The notes beneath the pieces were generated by a model. The model was not told the origin of the DNA and did not search any database. It was given only the letters and a program-made list of their open reading frames with translations. Shown piece by piece: positions 1 through 8,774 of a stretch of DNA of 64,000 nt (positions are counted from its first letter, which is position 1; each line of letters opens with the position of its first letter). The translations under genes and the position numbers were made by a program. The stretch is from Pseudomonas massiliensis (lineage in GTDB: Bacteria; Pseudomonadota; Gammaproteobacteria; Pseudomonadales; Pseudomonadaceae), in contig NZ_CCYK01000007.1 of the NCBI RefSeq assembly GCF_000826105.1, forward strand, positions 434,001 through 498,000. Reading direction: 5' to 3'.

Positions 1-118
1 TCAGGTTCACGACATAGGTGTTGTGGTGCTTGTCGTGGTGGAACTCCAGGGTTTCCTTGGAGATGTGCGGCTGCAGGGCGTCGTGTGGGTACGGCAGCGG
101 CGGCAGTTCAAAAGCCAT
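1..118 (-). CDS. sodB: Fe superoxide dismutase, N-terminal part (truncated by window edge)
   Basis: Only the first 39 codons are in the window. The start ATG is at 118-116 and the protein begins [15 protein letters not shown], followed by [18 protein letters not shown], the N-terminal signature of iron/manganese superoxide dismutases. His27 corresponds to the first metal ligand. The MAFELP opening is typical of cytoplasmic iron-type SodB, which dismutates superoxide to peroxide and oxygen. The rest of the gene lies to the left of the window, so metal specificity cannot be checked further. Confidence 0.93.
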   Translation of the reverse strand, partial: MAFELPPLPYPHDALQPHISKETLEFHHDKHHNTYVVNL

Positions 119-292
119 TTGATTCTCCTAATCAGGTCTGTTGCGGTAGACGCAAGGCCGATCACGGGCGGCCGAGGCTGCGCCCGCGAAGCGGAGCGGG
201 CACAAGCGCGGGATCATAGCACCGGGGCTACGCCTTAACCACGCAGCAACCGTAGGGAATAGACGCCTCGGCGCCGTTAACGTCGAGGGTGC

Positions 293-889
293 TTACCCTA
301 GAATCAGCTGCCCGGCCACGCCGAACATCATCAGCGCCACGGCCAGGTCCAGCAGGCGCCAGGTAGCGGGCCTGGCCAACCAGGGCGCCAGCCAGGCGGC
401 ACCCAGCGCCAGGGTAAAGAACCACACCGCGGACGCACTGGCGGCGCCGGCGACGTAAGCGCCCGGCACCGCCTGGCGGGCGCCGAGGCTACCGATCAGC
501 AACACCGTGTCCACATATACATGAGGGTTGAGCAAGGTCACGGCCATTGCGCTGAGCAGCACCGCCCGCCGGGAGCGCGGGCCCTGCTCGGCAGCCTGGA
601 GGGCCTGACGTGACAAAGCCCGGCGCAATGCCTGGCAGCCGTACCAGAGCAGAAAGGCCACCCCGCCCCAGCGAGCGATGGCCAGGAGGGCGGGGCTCTG
701 GCTCAACAAGCTCGCCAGGCCGAATACTCCGGCGCTGACCAGCAGCACATCGCAGAGCACGCAGAGCAGAGCCACTGGCAGGTGATGTTCGCGGCGCAGG
801 CTTTGGGCCAGGACAAAAGCGTTCTGCGCACCGATGGCGACGATCAGACCAATCGCGATGGCCAGGCCGTTCAGGTAACTCTGCAGCAT
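293..889 (-). CDS. argO: LysE-family basic amino acid exporter (ArgO-like)
   Basis: A 198-residue inner-membrane protein of the LysE/ArgO family, which exports arginine or lysine and protects against basic amino acid excess. It begins MLQSYLNGLAIAIGLIVAIG and keeps the family motif GAQNAFVLAQ near residues 20-30. About six hydrophobic segments span nearly its whole length, which matches the family's usual size. The ATG at 889 is preferred to an upstream in-frame start at 952 because GGAGAC lies just before it and homology starts there. It is divergent from an ArgP-type LysR regulator, the classic arrangement in which that regulator activates the exporter. Confidence 0.9.
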   Translation of the reverse strand: MLQSYLNGLAIAIGLIVAIGAQNAFVLAQSLRREHHLPVALLCVLCDVLLVSAGVFGLASLLSQSPALLAIARWGGVAFLLWYGCQALRRALSRQALQAAEQGPRSRRAVLLSAMAVTLLNPHVYVDTVLLIGSLGARQAVPGAYVAGAASASAVWFFTLALGAAWLAPWLARPATWRLLDLAVALMMFGVAGQLILG

Positions 890-976
890 GGAAAGTCTCC
901 TTGGGAAGGCTGACAGTCTGAAGTTCACTGAGGTATAAGAAAAACCAATCATGCTGATGAGGCATTAGGAAAATCG

Positions 977-1894
977 ATGTTCGATTACAAACTGCTCGCC
1001 GCCTTGGCCGTGGTGATCGAGCAAGGCGGCTTCGAGCGCGCCGCCCAGGCATTGGGCTTGTCGCAGTCGGCGGTGTCCCAGCGCATCAAGCTGCTCGAAG
1101 CGCGCCTGGGCGAGCCGGTACTGGTGCGCCAGGCACCACCTAGCCCAACCCCTGTCGGCCGCCTGTTGCTCAACCATGTACAGCAGGTGCGCCTGTTGGA
1201 GCGGGAACTGCGCGAAGCGCTACCCTGCCTTGGTGAAGACGGCCCGCCCGAGCGGCTGCGGGTGGCCATCAATGCCGACAGCCTCGCTACCTGGTGGCCG
1301 CAAACCGTGGCGCGTTTTTGCCAGGAGCGCCATGTGCTCCTGGACCTGGTGGTTGAAGACCAGGACGTAGGCCTGCGGCGCATGCGGGCCGGCGAGGTGG
1401 CCGGTTGCGTGTGCGCGGCGCCACGACCAGTGGCAGGGGCGCGCAGCGAGCCCTTGGGGGCCATGCGTTATCGGGCGGTAGCCACCCCGGCCTTCATCGC
1501 TCGTCATTTTGCTGAAGGCTTCAGTCCCGCGGCACTGGCACAGGTACCGGCCCTGGTGTTCGGCCCCGATGACCTGTTGCAGCACCGGTTCATGGCCTCG
1601 CTGGGCATCGAGGAAGGGTTCGCCCATCACCTGGTGCCGTCTTCGGAAGGCTTCGTCCGCATGACCGAAGCGGGCCTTGGCTGGGGGCTGGTGCCGGAAA
1701 TGCAGGTCCAGGCCCAGTTGGCCAAGGGCAGCCTGGTCGAGTTGCTGCCTGGCCACCCCAGCGATGTGCCGCTGTACTGGCACCATTGGCGCAGCGGCGG
1801 CAAGCTTCTGGCTGACCTGACCAGCGAACTGGTCAGGCAGGCCGGGCGTGCCCTGGTGCCAATGGCGAGCGTCGCCACTGCGGTGAGAAAATGA
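977..1894 (+). CDS. argP: LysR regulator ArgP/IciA type, activator of the adjacent exporter
   Basis: A 305-residue LysR-type transcriptional regulator. The N-terminal helix-turn-helix contains GGFERAAQALGLSQSAVSQR, which matches ArgP/IciA and LysG closely. The remainder is a periplasmic-binding-protein-like effector domain. ArgP senses lysine and arginine and controls argO. An AGGA ribosome site precedes the ATG. The 87-base gap to argO should hold both promoters and the ArgP site. The effector specificity is inferred from family and position. Confidence 0.9.
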   Translation: MFDYKLLAALAVVIEQGGFERAAQALGLSQSAVSQRIKLLEARLGEPVLVRQAPPSPTPVGRLLLNHVQQVRLLERELREALPCLGEDGPPERLRVAINADSLATWWPQTVARFCQERHVLLDLVVEDQDVGLRRMRAGEVAGCVCAAPRPVAGARSEPLGAMRYRAVATPAFIARHFAEGFSPAALAQVPALVFGPDDLLQHRFMASLGIEEGFAHHLVPSSEGFVRMTEAGLGWGLVPEMQVQAQLAKGSLVELLPGHPSDVPLYWHHWRSGGKLLADLTSELVRQAGRALVPMASVATAVRK

Positions 1895-1907
1895 GTAGCG
1901 AGGCAGC

Positions 1908-2912
1908 ATGAACATTCTGATCACCGGGGCTACCGGTTTCATTGGCGCGAGCTTTACTCGCAGCGCCTTAGCCCAGGGCCTTCGGGTCCGCGCCAGCGGC
2001 CGACGCGGTGAACGCCTGGCAGTCTTGGCCAGGCTGGGAGCGCAAGTATGCGAAGGCGACTTGCTCGATGCCGGTTTCGCCCTGCAGCTGTGCCAGGGCA
2101 TGGATGCGGTAGTGCATTGCGCTGGCCTCGGTGGGCATTGGGGCCGACTGGCGGATTTCGAGCAGGCCAACCTCGGCACCACGGAAAATGTGGTCGAAGG
2201 CTGCATCAAGGCACAGGTGCGTCGCCTGGTGTACCTTTCCAGCGCGCAGATCTACGAACGCTCCTCCAGCGCAGCCCCTTTGCGCGAAGATCAAGTGCCG
2301 CCCCGCAAGGCGTCGCTGCAGGCGCAAACCCGTTTTCGAGCTGAGCAACGTGTGTTTGGCGCCGAGGAGTTTGGCTTGCAGGTGGTGGCCCTGCGGCCTG
2401 CACCGGTGCTGGGCGAGGGCGAGCCCTGGCTATGGCCGGGCTTGTTCGAGCTTTGTGGCCGGGGGCGTCTGAGCCTGCTTGGCGATGGCTTGAACCGGGT
2501 CGATTTCACCACCCAGGCCAATCTGGACCACGCCCTGCTGGCTGCCCTGTTCGCCGAGGACGACGCCTTGGGGCGGGTGTACAACATTGCCAACGATCAG
2601 GCCGTGCCTTTCTGGGACGTGCTTAATTACGGCCTGCGTCAACTGCGCCTGCCGCAGCTGCGAGATTACCGCCCGGTGGGGCTGGCGCGCCTGGGCACGC
2701 GATTCGGCAGCCTGGCGCGCCAGGCCTGGCCCGGCCGCCCGCGGCCACCGCTGACGCCCCATGACCTGGGCTGGATTACCCAGGACAATTGCCTGGACAT
2801 CAACCGCGCCCGCCAATACCTGGGCTATCAGCCACAGGCCTCGGTGTGGGCAGGCATGGACGCGCTCTGCCAAGGCTGGCGGGCTCGGGACACAACCGGT
2901 AAATACCGTTGA
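1908..2912 (+). CDS. NAD-dependent epimerase/dehydratase-like protein (extended SDR) with altered active site
   Basis: A 334-residue extended short-chain dehydrogenase/reductase. The Rossmann nucleotide-binding motif is clear at the N-terminus (ITGATGFIGASF), as is the VDFTTQANLDHALL region typical of 3-beta-hydroxysteroid/epimerase family members. The usual active-site YxxxK is not seen: aligning on the following AEQRV, the tyrosine position is Gln and the lysine position is Arg (LQAQTRFRAEQRV). It may therefore have lost or altered catalysis. It starts 13 bases after argP behind a GAGG ribosome site and may be cotranscribed. The substrate is unknown. Confidence 0.8.
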   Translation: MNILITGATGFIGASFTRSALAQGLRVRASGRRGERLAVLARLGAQVCEGDLLDAGFALQLCQGMDAVVHCAGLGGHWGRLADFEQANLGTTENVVEGCIKAQVRRLVYLSSAQIYERSSSAAPLREDQVPPRKASLQAQTRFRAEQRVFGAEEFGLQVVALRPAPVLGEGEPWLWPGLFELCGRGRLSLLGDGLNRVDFTTQANLDHALLAALFAEDDALGRVYNIANDQAVPFWDVLNYGLRQLRLPQLRDYRPVGLARLGTRFGSLARQAWPGRPRPPLTPHDLGWITQDNCLDINRARQYLGYQPQASVWAGMDALCQGWRARDTTGKYR

Positions 2913-2993
2913 CCTCACGCACCCGGGCCCCACGACAGCCGGCCGCGCTGATAGACTCGCGCCCACTTGCCAGTTACCGCTTCGGAACACCCC

Positions 2994-3836
2994 ATGCGCA
3001 AAGACTCCCGAGATGATTTTGACCACCTGCCTAGCCTGACCGCCAGTGACCATGATGAAGACGATGCGGCCCTGGAGCCCGCGGGCCGACATGAAGCGGT
3101 CTATTCGCGCACCACGCCGGTGGTCAAGGTCAAGGCGCCAGCCACCGGCCCCCTGTGGGCTCTGGTGCTGGCCCTGTTCATTGCCCTCGGTGGCCTGGGT
3201 TGGTGGAGCTTCCAGCAAATATCTCTGATGGAGCAGCAACTGGTCGCGACCCAGGAAAGCTTCGCCAAGGTCAGCGAAGAGGCTGCCGGGCGCCTGCAGG
3301 CCATCAGCGGCAAGGTGGCCGACGGGGAAACCACAGTGGCGGGAGACACCGAGGCCCTGAAGTTGCAGGTCAGGCAACTGCAGGCCCGGCTCGACGACCT
3401 GGGCCGCCAGCAGCAGACCACGGGTGGCCAGCAGGGCGCCAACAACCAGCGCCTGGAGCAACTCAACAGTCAGCTGGGCGCGCAACAGCTGGTCAATGAA
3501 CAGGCCCAGGGCCAGCTCAAGGCCTTGGCCGCGGATCTTGCCAGCGTCAAGACCACTCAGGCGAACCAGGCGGGCCTGGAAACCCAGGTCAAGGCGCTGG
3601 CCAATGAGCTGGCGGCCTTGAAGAAACAAGGCGACCTGAGCGGCCGCCTGGAGCAGGTAGAGGAAGACCTGGTCGTGCTCAAGGCCCAGCAGGACAACCA
3701 CAGCGCCGACCAGGCCGCCGCCGGTCCGACCAACAGCGAGTTCGACGCCTTCCGTGGTCAGACCACACGCAACATCAACGGCCTCCAGGCTCAGATCCAG
3801 AATCTGCAGGAGCAGCTCGACCGCCGGGGGCAATGA
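2994..3836 (+). CDS. Single-pass membrane protein with long coiled coil
   Basis: About 280 residues. It has an acidic, charged cytoplasmic N-terminus (MRKDSRDDFDHLPSL), one hydrophobic segment around residues 60-80 (LWALVLALFIALGGLGWW), and then a long Gln/Ala/Leu-rich region with heptad-like spacing and many LEQ/LQAQ repeats, consistent with a periplasmic coiled coil. No enzymatic motif is visible. An in-frame start nine codons upstream is possible, but the ATG at 2994 gives the more natural N-terminus. Its stop overlaps a possible upstream start of acpH, so the two genes are probably cotranscribed. Function unknown; a structural or envelope scaffold role is a guess. Confidence 0.7.
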   Translation: MRKDSRDDFDHLPSLTASDHDEDDAALEPAGRHEAVYSRTTPVVKVKAPATGPLWALVLALFIALGGLGWWSFQQISLMEQQLVATQESFAKVSEEAAGRLQAISGKVADGETTVAGDTEALKLQVRQLQARLDDLGRQQQTTGGQQGANNQRLEQLNSQLGAQQLVNEQAQGQLKALAADLASVKTTQANQAGLETQVKALANELAALKKQGDLSGRLEQVEEDLVVLKAQQDNHSADQAAAGPTNSEFDAFRGQTTRNINGLQAQIQNLQEQLDRRGQ

Positions 3837-3844
3837 CAGGGCTC

Positions 3845-4426
3845 ATGAACTTCCTCGCTCACCTTCACCTCGGTGGTCCCCGGCCCGAGCAGATGCTTGG
3901 CAGCCTGTATGGGGACTTCGTCAAAGGTGACGTGGCGGGGCGTTTTTCGGCCGAGGTGGAGGCGGGCATTCGCCTGCACCGGGCCATCGACCGCTACACC
4001 GACAGCCATCCGCTGGTGCTGGCCGCCATGGCTCGCTTGCCTGCCGCCCGCCGACGTTACGCCGGGATTATCCTCGACGTGTTCTTCGATCACTGCCTGG
4101 CGCGTCATTGGCAGGATTACCACCCCGAGCCCCTGTCGGTCTTCACCGCCCGGGCCTATGAGGTGTTGCTGCGCACGCCGGACCTTCCTGGACGCCTGGC
4201 GGCCATTGCGCCCTTGATGGCGCGCAACGACTGGCTGGGTTCTTACCGGGAGCTGACGGTGATCGGCGATGTGCTGGAAGGGATCTCGCGGCGGTTGTCC
4301 AGGCCTGAGGGCTTGCTGGGGGTGCTTCCCGAGCTGCAAGCCCTGTATCCCATTCTGCTGGCGGATTTCCGCTCCTTCTATCCCCAGTTGCAAGGCTTCG
4401 CCAGCCAGTGGCGGCCGCCTGTCTAG
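3845..4426 (+). CDS. acpH: Acyl carrier protein phosphodiesterase (AcpH/DUF479)
   Basis: A 193-residue protein of the ACP phosphodiesterase family, which removes the 4'-phosphopantetheine group from holo-ACP. The conserved start MNFLAHLHLG is followed by GSLYGDFVKG and GIRLHRAIDRYTDSHP, with the His and Asp residues characteristic of this HD-superfamily-related enzyme. A start at 3833 (MTGLMNF) is possible and would overlap the upstream stop by four bases; 3845 matches the conserved N-terminus. It converges on the olsA stop, overlapping it by a few bases at 4423-4426. Confidence 0.88.
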   Translation: MNFLAHLHLGGPRPEQMLGSLYGDFVKGDVAGRFSAEVEAGIRLHRAIDRYTDSHPLVLAAMARLPAARRRYAGIILDVFFDHCLARHWQDYHPEPLSVFTARAYEVLLRTPDLPGRLAAIAPLMARNDWLGSYRELTVIGDVLEGISRRLSRPEGLLGVLPELQALYPILLADFRSFYPQLQGFASQWRPPV

Positions 4427-5184
4427 GCCACTTTACGAGCTTCGCGCGACCGCGGCGCCAAGCGTTCGTCGATGGCCAGGCGTGCAAGCCGGGCCAGGCT
4501 GGAACGGTCCATCCCCTGACTGGGCAGTGGTGGCAGTACATGTATCTCCACCATCGCCTTGGGGTGCTGGAACAGTCGCTTGAGGTGCGGCCAGAGAGCA
4601 TCGTCGCCAATGAAGGGGGCGATGGGGTCGAGCCGCCCGCCGCGCAGGTATTTCAACGCGACCGGTTGTACCGCAACGCCTGCCTCGATGGCCGCGCCCA
4701 GCAGGCGGCCATGGAAGGTGGCAGTGCCGCTGCCGTCGGTGGTGGTGCCCTCGGGAAAGACCAGCAGCGAGCCTCCCTGACGCAGATGGTCTCCGATGCC
4801 CAGGCGCAGGGGCGCACTTTCGCCACCACCCCGGCGAATGAACAGCGTGCCCGCCCGCTGGGCCAGCCAGCCCAGCAAAGGCCATTGCCGGACATCGGCC
4901 TTGGACAGGAAGGTCAAGGGCGCCAGTTGCCCGAGCACCGGCACATCCGCCCAGGAGACATGGTTGCTTACCCACAGCATGGGCTGGGTCGGCAGCTCGC
5001 CCACCAGGCGATACTCATAGGGCAGTCGGCGAGCGAGGGCGCCCATGAAGCGTTGGGTCCAGCGGGCCCGGCGCCGGGCCCCGCCCTTCAGCCGCAGGCC
5101 CTCGCAGAGCACCAGCAGCAGCGCCAGGCACACCCCTAGCAGCAAACCGGGCAACAGGCGCGCAAGGCGCAGCCACAGCTTCAT
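4423..5184 (-). CDS. olsA: 1-acyl-glycerol-3-phosphate/lyso-ornithine-lipid acyltransferase (PlsC family, OlsA)
   Basis: A 253-residue acyltransferase with an N-terminal membrane anchor. It carries the PlsC signatures [11 protein letters not shown] (HX4D) and FPEGTTTDG. PlsC-family enzymes acylate lysophosphatidic acid. The position right after an OlsB gene, with a four-base overlap, makes OlsA the best call: it would acylate lyso-ornithine lipid to the finished ornithine lipid. The ATG at 5184 is chosen over upstream frames because it sits at the operon overlap and gives a proper signal anchor ([17 protein letters not shown]). Confidence 0.87.
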   Translation of the reverse strand: MKLWLRLARLLPGLLLGVCLALLLVLCEGLRLKGGARRRARWTQRFMGALARRLPYEYRLVGELPTQPMLWVSNHVSWADVPVLGQLAPLTFLSKADVRQWPLLGWLAQRAGTLFIRRGGGESAPLRLGIGDHLRQGGSLLVFPEGTTTDGSGTATFHGRLLGAAIEAGVAVQPVALKYLRGGRLDPIAPFIGDDALWPHLKRLFQHPKAMVEIHVLPPLPSQGMDRSSLARLARLAIDERLAPRSREARKVA

Positions 5185-5933
5185 ACGGCGGCCTTGAAGT
5201 GACGGGCATAGCGTGGGCACAGGTGCTCGCGCTTGAGCAGGATGAACAGATCCGCGCACTGGAAAGCCGGGTCCCAGCAGGGCTCACCGCAGATCTTGGC
5301 GCCCAGGCGCAGGTAAGCCTTGAGCAGGGGTGGCAATTGCGCGGAAATATTGGCTTGCAGCCCTCGCGCCGGAACCGGGCAGCGGGGCTCCGCGCGAACA
5401 TCGTTCAGGCACAGGTGGCTTTCGCGCACGCGGCGCATCACCGCTTCGACCTGAACCCCGCCGTCGCGCATGGGCACGCTGGCGCACCCCATCAGATAGC
5501 GATAGCCGCCCTGGTTCAGCACCTCGGCCAGCTCGGCCCAGAGCACCGCGATGGTCCCGCCGTTGCGGTAGCCCTGGGCCACGCAGGTGCGTCCCACTTC
5601 CAGGATGGGGCCTTGCAAGGTGCCCAGCCCATGCAGGCTGAACGCTTCCTCGCTGTAGAAACCGCCCAGGCGTCGGGCAGCCTGGTGGTCGAGCAGGCGA
5701 GTGGTGGCGACCAGCTCGCCGGTCGCCAGGTCTCGTACACCCAGATGCTGACAATGGGGGTCGTAGTCATCCTGGTCCAGGGCGCGATCGGCATCGCCCA
5801 GGTCGGCCTCGAAGGCTTCGCGAAATACCCGGTAGCGCAGGGCTTGTGCCTCAAGGACGGCCGAGCCGGACAGGTGCTCGGCCCGGAGTCGGCGGGGAAG
5901 GTTGCACGGGCCCGTGGATACGGTCTGGGTCAT
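5181..5933 (-). CDS. olsB: L-ornithine N(alpha)-acyltransferase OlsB
   Basis: A 250-residue GNAT-fold acyltransferase of the OlsB family. It transfers a 3-hydroxyacyl chain from ACP to ornithine, the first step of ornithine-lipid synthesis. Visible family motifs include [29 protein letters not shown] and [17 protein letters not shown]. The ATG at 5933 has GGAG six bases upstream and beats a TTG four codons earlier. It overlaps olsA by four bases, forming an olsBA operon. Ornithine lipids replace phospholipids in many bacteria under phosphate limitation, but no pho box was confirmed here. Confidence 0.88.
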   Translation of the reverse strand: MTQTVSTGPCNLPRRLRAEHLSGSAVLEAQALRYRVFREAFEADLGDADRALDQDDYDPHCQHLGVRDLATGELVATTRLLDHQAARRLGGFYSEEAFSLHGLGTLQGPILEVGRTCVAQGYRNGGTIAVLWAELAEVLNQGGYRYLMGCASVPMRDGGVQVEAVMRRVRESHLCLNDVRAEPRCPVPARGLQANISAQLPPLLKAYLRLGAKICGEPCWDPAFQCADLFILLKREHLCPRYARHFKAAV

Positions 5934-6060
5934 GGCAGGCTCCAAGGCATGGCGGAAGCGGCACGCTCAGGCTAGGCAGCCCTAATGTCAGGTCCGTTAA
6001 GCTTCGGTGATGCTTGTGTGAAGCCGGCTGCCAGCGGAACCTCCAGCGCTGCCGGGCGTC

Positions 6061-6080
6061 TTGTAGGAAATTTCCTGCAA
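6061..6080. repeat. Near-perfect 20-bp palindrome between olsB and clsB
   Basis: TTGTAGGAAATTTCCTGCAA is a near-perfect palindrome with one mismatched pair. It lies in the divergent intergenic region of the two membrane-lipid genes, about 95-115 bases before the clsB start and about 130-150 bases before olsB. It could be an operator or a dispersed Pseudomonas repeat; its copy number in the genome is not visible from here. Confidence 0.45.
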
Positions 6081-6174
6081 GGCGGGTAAGGTGACTCGGT
6101 CAATTTATCAGGCGCACACAATGTCCAGTTGCACCGCCGCCCATGGCCTCCTTCCTGGCCAGGCCCGTTGAGCC

Positions 6175-7332
6175 ATGGCCGGCCCGGTTTTCCCCTGGCG
6201 TAACGACAACCGCTTCGAGCTGCTTATCGATGGGCCGGCGTTCTTTCCTCGAATGCTGGCGGCCGTCGAGCGCGCTGAAGGGCAGGTCGACCTGGAGCTG
6301 TACCTGGTCGAGGCAGGCCACTGCGCGGATGCGGTGGTCGATACCCTGGTGGCCGCGGCGGGCCGAGGCGTGCGGGTGCGTTGCCTGTTCGATGGCTATG
6401 GCAGCCTGGCCTTCGTGAACCCGGCGCGCCAGCGTTTGCTCGATGCCAGCGTGGAACTGCGGCTGTATAACCCGGTGTCCTGGCGCCGCGGGGGGCGCAA
6501 CCTGTTTCGCGACCATCGTAAGCTGCTGTTGGTCGACCAGGCCCTGGCCGTGGTGGGCGGCACCGGCGTGACCGATCAGTTCTGGCAGCCTGAGGCGGCC
6601 AGCAGCGAATGGCACGAAGTGATGGTCCAGATGCAGGGCCCGGTAGTGGCCGACTGGCAGATGCTGTTCGACCGCCAGTGGCGCTCCAACAACCGGCGGA
6701 CCGCCTGGCGCCCGCCGACCCACTTTGGCTTGCCCAGGGTACCGCGCATGCCACCCAGCGGCGACGGCCTGGGCCGGGTGGCCTATTGCGACGCGCGCCA
6801 GCACCGCGACATCCTGCGCTCCCTGGTGCGCGCGCTGCACGCGGGGCAGCGCCGCATCTGGCTGGCCACGCCGTACTTCCTGCCTACCTACAGCGTGCGC
6901 CGCTCCCTGCGCCGCGCCGCCCAACGCGGCGTGGACGTGCGCCTCTTGCTCACCGGCCCGCGCACCGATCACCCATCGGTACGCTACGCCGGCCACCGCT
7001 ATTACCCCAAGCTGCTACGCGCCGGGGTGAAGATCTTCGAATACCAGCCGTGCTTCATGCACTTGAAAATGGTGATGGTGGACGACTGGGTCAGCATAGG
7101 TTCCTGCAATTTCGATCACTGGAACCTGCGCTTCAATCTCGAAGCGAACATCGAAGCCCTCGACCCCGCCCTTACGGCTGCGGTGGAGGCCAGTTTCAGG
7201 GCGGACCTGGCCCAGAGCGCCGAGATCACCCAGGAGCAGTGGCAGGACCGCCCGCTGTGGCGCCGCGCCAAGCAGCGGATGTGGGGCTGGCTGGACCGGC
7301 TGGTGGCCAATTTGCTGGACAGTCGGGGGTGA
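6175..7332 (+). CDS. clsB: Cardiolipin synthase B / phospholipase D-family transferase
   Basis: A 385-residue protein with two phospholipase D domains. The first HKD motif is in FRDHRKLLLVDQ (about residues 112-123) followed by GGTGVTD. The second is in FMHLKMVMVDD with SIGSCNFD just after. There are no N-terminal membrane spans, which fits ClsB/YbhO rather than ClsA. ClsB condenses phosphatidylglycerol with another phospholipid to cardiolipin. It is divergent from olsBA, so this is a membrane-lipid locus. No strong ribosome site is seen before the ATG, so the start is somewhat uncertain. Confidence 0.85.
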   Translation: MAGPVFPWRNDNRFELLIDGPAFFPRMLAAVERAEGQVDLELYLVEAGHCADAVVDTLVAAAGRGVRVRCLFDGYGSLAFVNPARQRLLDASVELRLYNPVSWRRGGRNLFRDHRKLLLVDQALAVVGGTGVTDQFWQPEAASSEWHEVMVQMQGPVVADWQMLFDRQWRSNNRRTAWRPPTHFGLPRVPRMPPSGDGLGRVAYCDARQHRDILRSLVRALHAGQRRIWLATPYFLPTYSVRRSLRRAAQRGVDVRLLLTGPRTDHPSVRYAGHRYYPKLLRAGVKIFEYQPCFMHLKMVMVDDWVSIGSCNFDHWNLRFNLEANIEALDPALTAAVEASFRADLAQSAEITQEQWQDRPLWRRAKQRMWGWLDRLVANLLDSRG

Positions 7333-7336
7333 GCCA

Positions 7337-8293
7337 GTGCGCCTACGCCGCCTCGACCTGAACCTGCTGATCGCCTTCGACGCCTTGCTCAGCGAATGCA
7401 GCGTCAGCCGCGCGGCCGAGCGCTTGCACCTAGGCCAGTCGGCGACCAGCGCGGCGCTGGCTCGGCTGCGCGAACATTTCGACGACCCCTTGCTGGTACA
7501 GGTGGGGCGGCGGTTGCAGCCCACGGCCAAGGCAGCGGCCTTGCTGCCCAAGGTGCGGCAAACCCTGGCGCTGGCACGGGAGCTGCTGGAAGAACCCACT
7601 GACTTCGACCCCGCAACCTGCGAACGCAGCTTCACCCTCGCGGCGTCTGACTATGTAATCGCGGTCCTTATGCCCGCGCTGGCGGCAACCCTGGCGCGTA
7701 CGGCGCCGAAGGTACGCCTGAGCCTGCGCGACCTGCCACCGCCCCGGGAACAGGATGTGGTGAGCGAGGCCTTGGAATACCGCCGTTGCGACCTGGTGAT
7801 CGTGCCTGAGCGGCGGCATAACCCTCAGTTTCCCCAGGCGCCCCTATTGGAAGACCAGTGGTGCTGCATGGCCTGGTCTGGAGCCTCGCCGTACGCGCGG
7901 GGATTAAGCCTGGCCCAGTACGAGACCGCCGAACATGTGGTGCGCGCTTTCGCCGACGGACGCACCCTGGGCATGGATGAACTGCATTTGCGGGAGGTCG
8001 GCCTGGCTCGGGAGGTAGTCGTGCGCCTGGAAAGCTTTGCGCTGATGCCGGAGTTCATCGTGGGCACTGAGCGTATCGCCACGCTGTTTCGCCGCCAGGC
8101 CGAGCAGCTGGCCCAGCGTTACCCCTTGCGCCTGTGGCCGACACCGGTGGACTTTCCCCGCGCCCTGCAGGTGATGCAGTGGCATCCTTATCAAGACAGC
8201 GACCCTGCGTTAGCGTGGTTGCGCAAGGTTTTGAGTGAGCTGGCGCGGCCGGTAGCCGCCGTAGCAGCCGGCCTTGGCCGCGACCCGGCCTGA
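7337..8293 (+). CDS. LysR-family transcriptional regulator (NodD/SyrM-like subgroup)
   Basis: A 318-residue LysR regulator beginning at GTG four bases after the clsB stop. The DNA-binding domain contains ECSVSRAAERLHLGQSATSAALARLREHF, and the effector domain has the DFDPATCERSFTLAASDYV signature of the NodD/PcpR-like branch. It resembles the LysR encoded at 10239-11165. Its targets are unknown; the convergent GlcG-like/amidohydrolase operon immediately downstream is the nearest candidate. Confidence 0.85.
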   Translation: MRLRRLDLNLLIAFDALLSECSVSRAAERLHLGQSATSAALARLREHFDDPLLVQVGRRLQPTAKAAALLPKVRQTLALARELLEEPTDFDPATCERSFTLAASDYVIAVLMPALAATLARTAPKVRLSLRDLPPPREQDVVSEALEYRRCDLVIVPERRHNPQFPQAPLLEDQWCCMAWSGASPYARGLSLAQYETAEHVVRAFADGRTLGMDELHLREVGLAREVVVRLESFALMPEFIVGTERIATLFRRQAEQLAQRYPLRLWPTPVDFPRALQVMQWHPYQDSDPALAWLRKVLSELARPVAAVAAGLGRDPA

Positions 8294-8339
8294 CGCCGCG
8301 CCATGCCCGGTCGCCGCCGAGCTGCAATCGCCCCGTCAA

Positions 8340-8774
8340 TCAGCCGCCGATATCGCCCACCAGGCCGGCGGCTTCGATAGCAGCCAGCGCGCAGCGCTCG
8401 TCGTTATCGGAGGTGTCACCACTGATACCTAAAGCCCCGAGCAGGCTCCCCCCGGAGTCGCGAATCAGCACGCCACCGGCCACCGGCACCACCTGGCCGC
8501 CGGTCAGGCTGTTGAGGGCATCGAAGAAGGTCGGCACGGCCTGGGCGCGGCGGGCCAGCTCACGACCGCCGAAGCCCATGCCCACGCAACCACGTGCCTT
8601 GGCCGTAGCGATCTGCGGGCGCAGGAAGCTGGCTTCGGGGTGGCGCAGCACGGCCAGGGGATGGCCGTGGCGATCCAGCACTGCCGCGGCCAGCGGTTGA
8701 TAACCCTGTGTCACGCCTTCGGCAATGGCGCGGCGGGCGAGGATCAGCGCCGTATCCAGGTCCAATAGGCTCAT
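8340..8774 (-). CDS. GlcG/HbpS-family haem-degrading-type protein (DUF336)
   Basis: A 144-residue protein of the GlcG/HbpS family. Motifs seen include QPLAAAVLDRHGHPLAVLRHP, GFGGRELARRAQAVPTFF, and GGVLIRDSGGSLLGALGISGDTSDNDERCA, which is the strongly conserved C-terminal segment. Members bind haem or are linked to catabolic operons, but the molecular role is poorly defined. It starts inside the end of the amidohydrolase gene with a four-base overlap and is surely cotranscribed with it, suggesting a helper role in the same catabolic step. Confidence 0.85.
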   Translation of the reverse strand: MSLLDLDTALILARRAIAEGVTQGYQPLAAAVLDRHGHPLAVLRHPEASFLRPQIATAKARGCVGMGFGGRELARRAQAVPTFFDALNSLTGGQVVPVAGGVLIRDSGGSLLGALGISGDTSDNDERCALAAIEAAGLVGDIGG

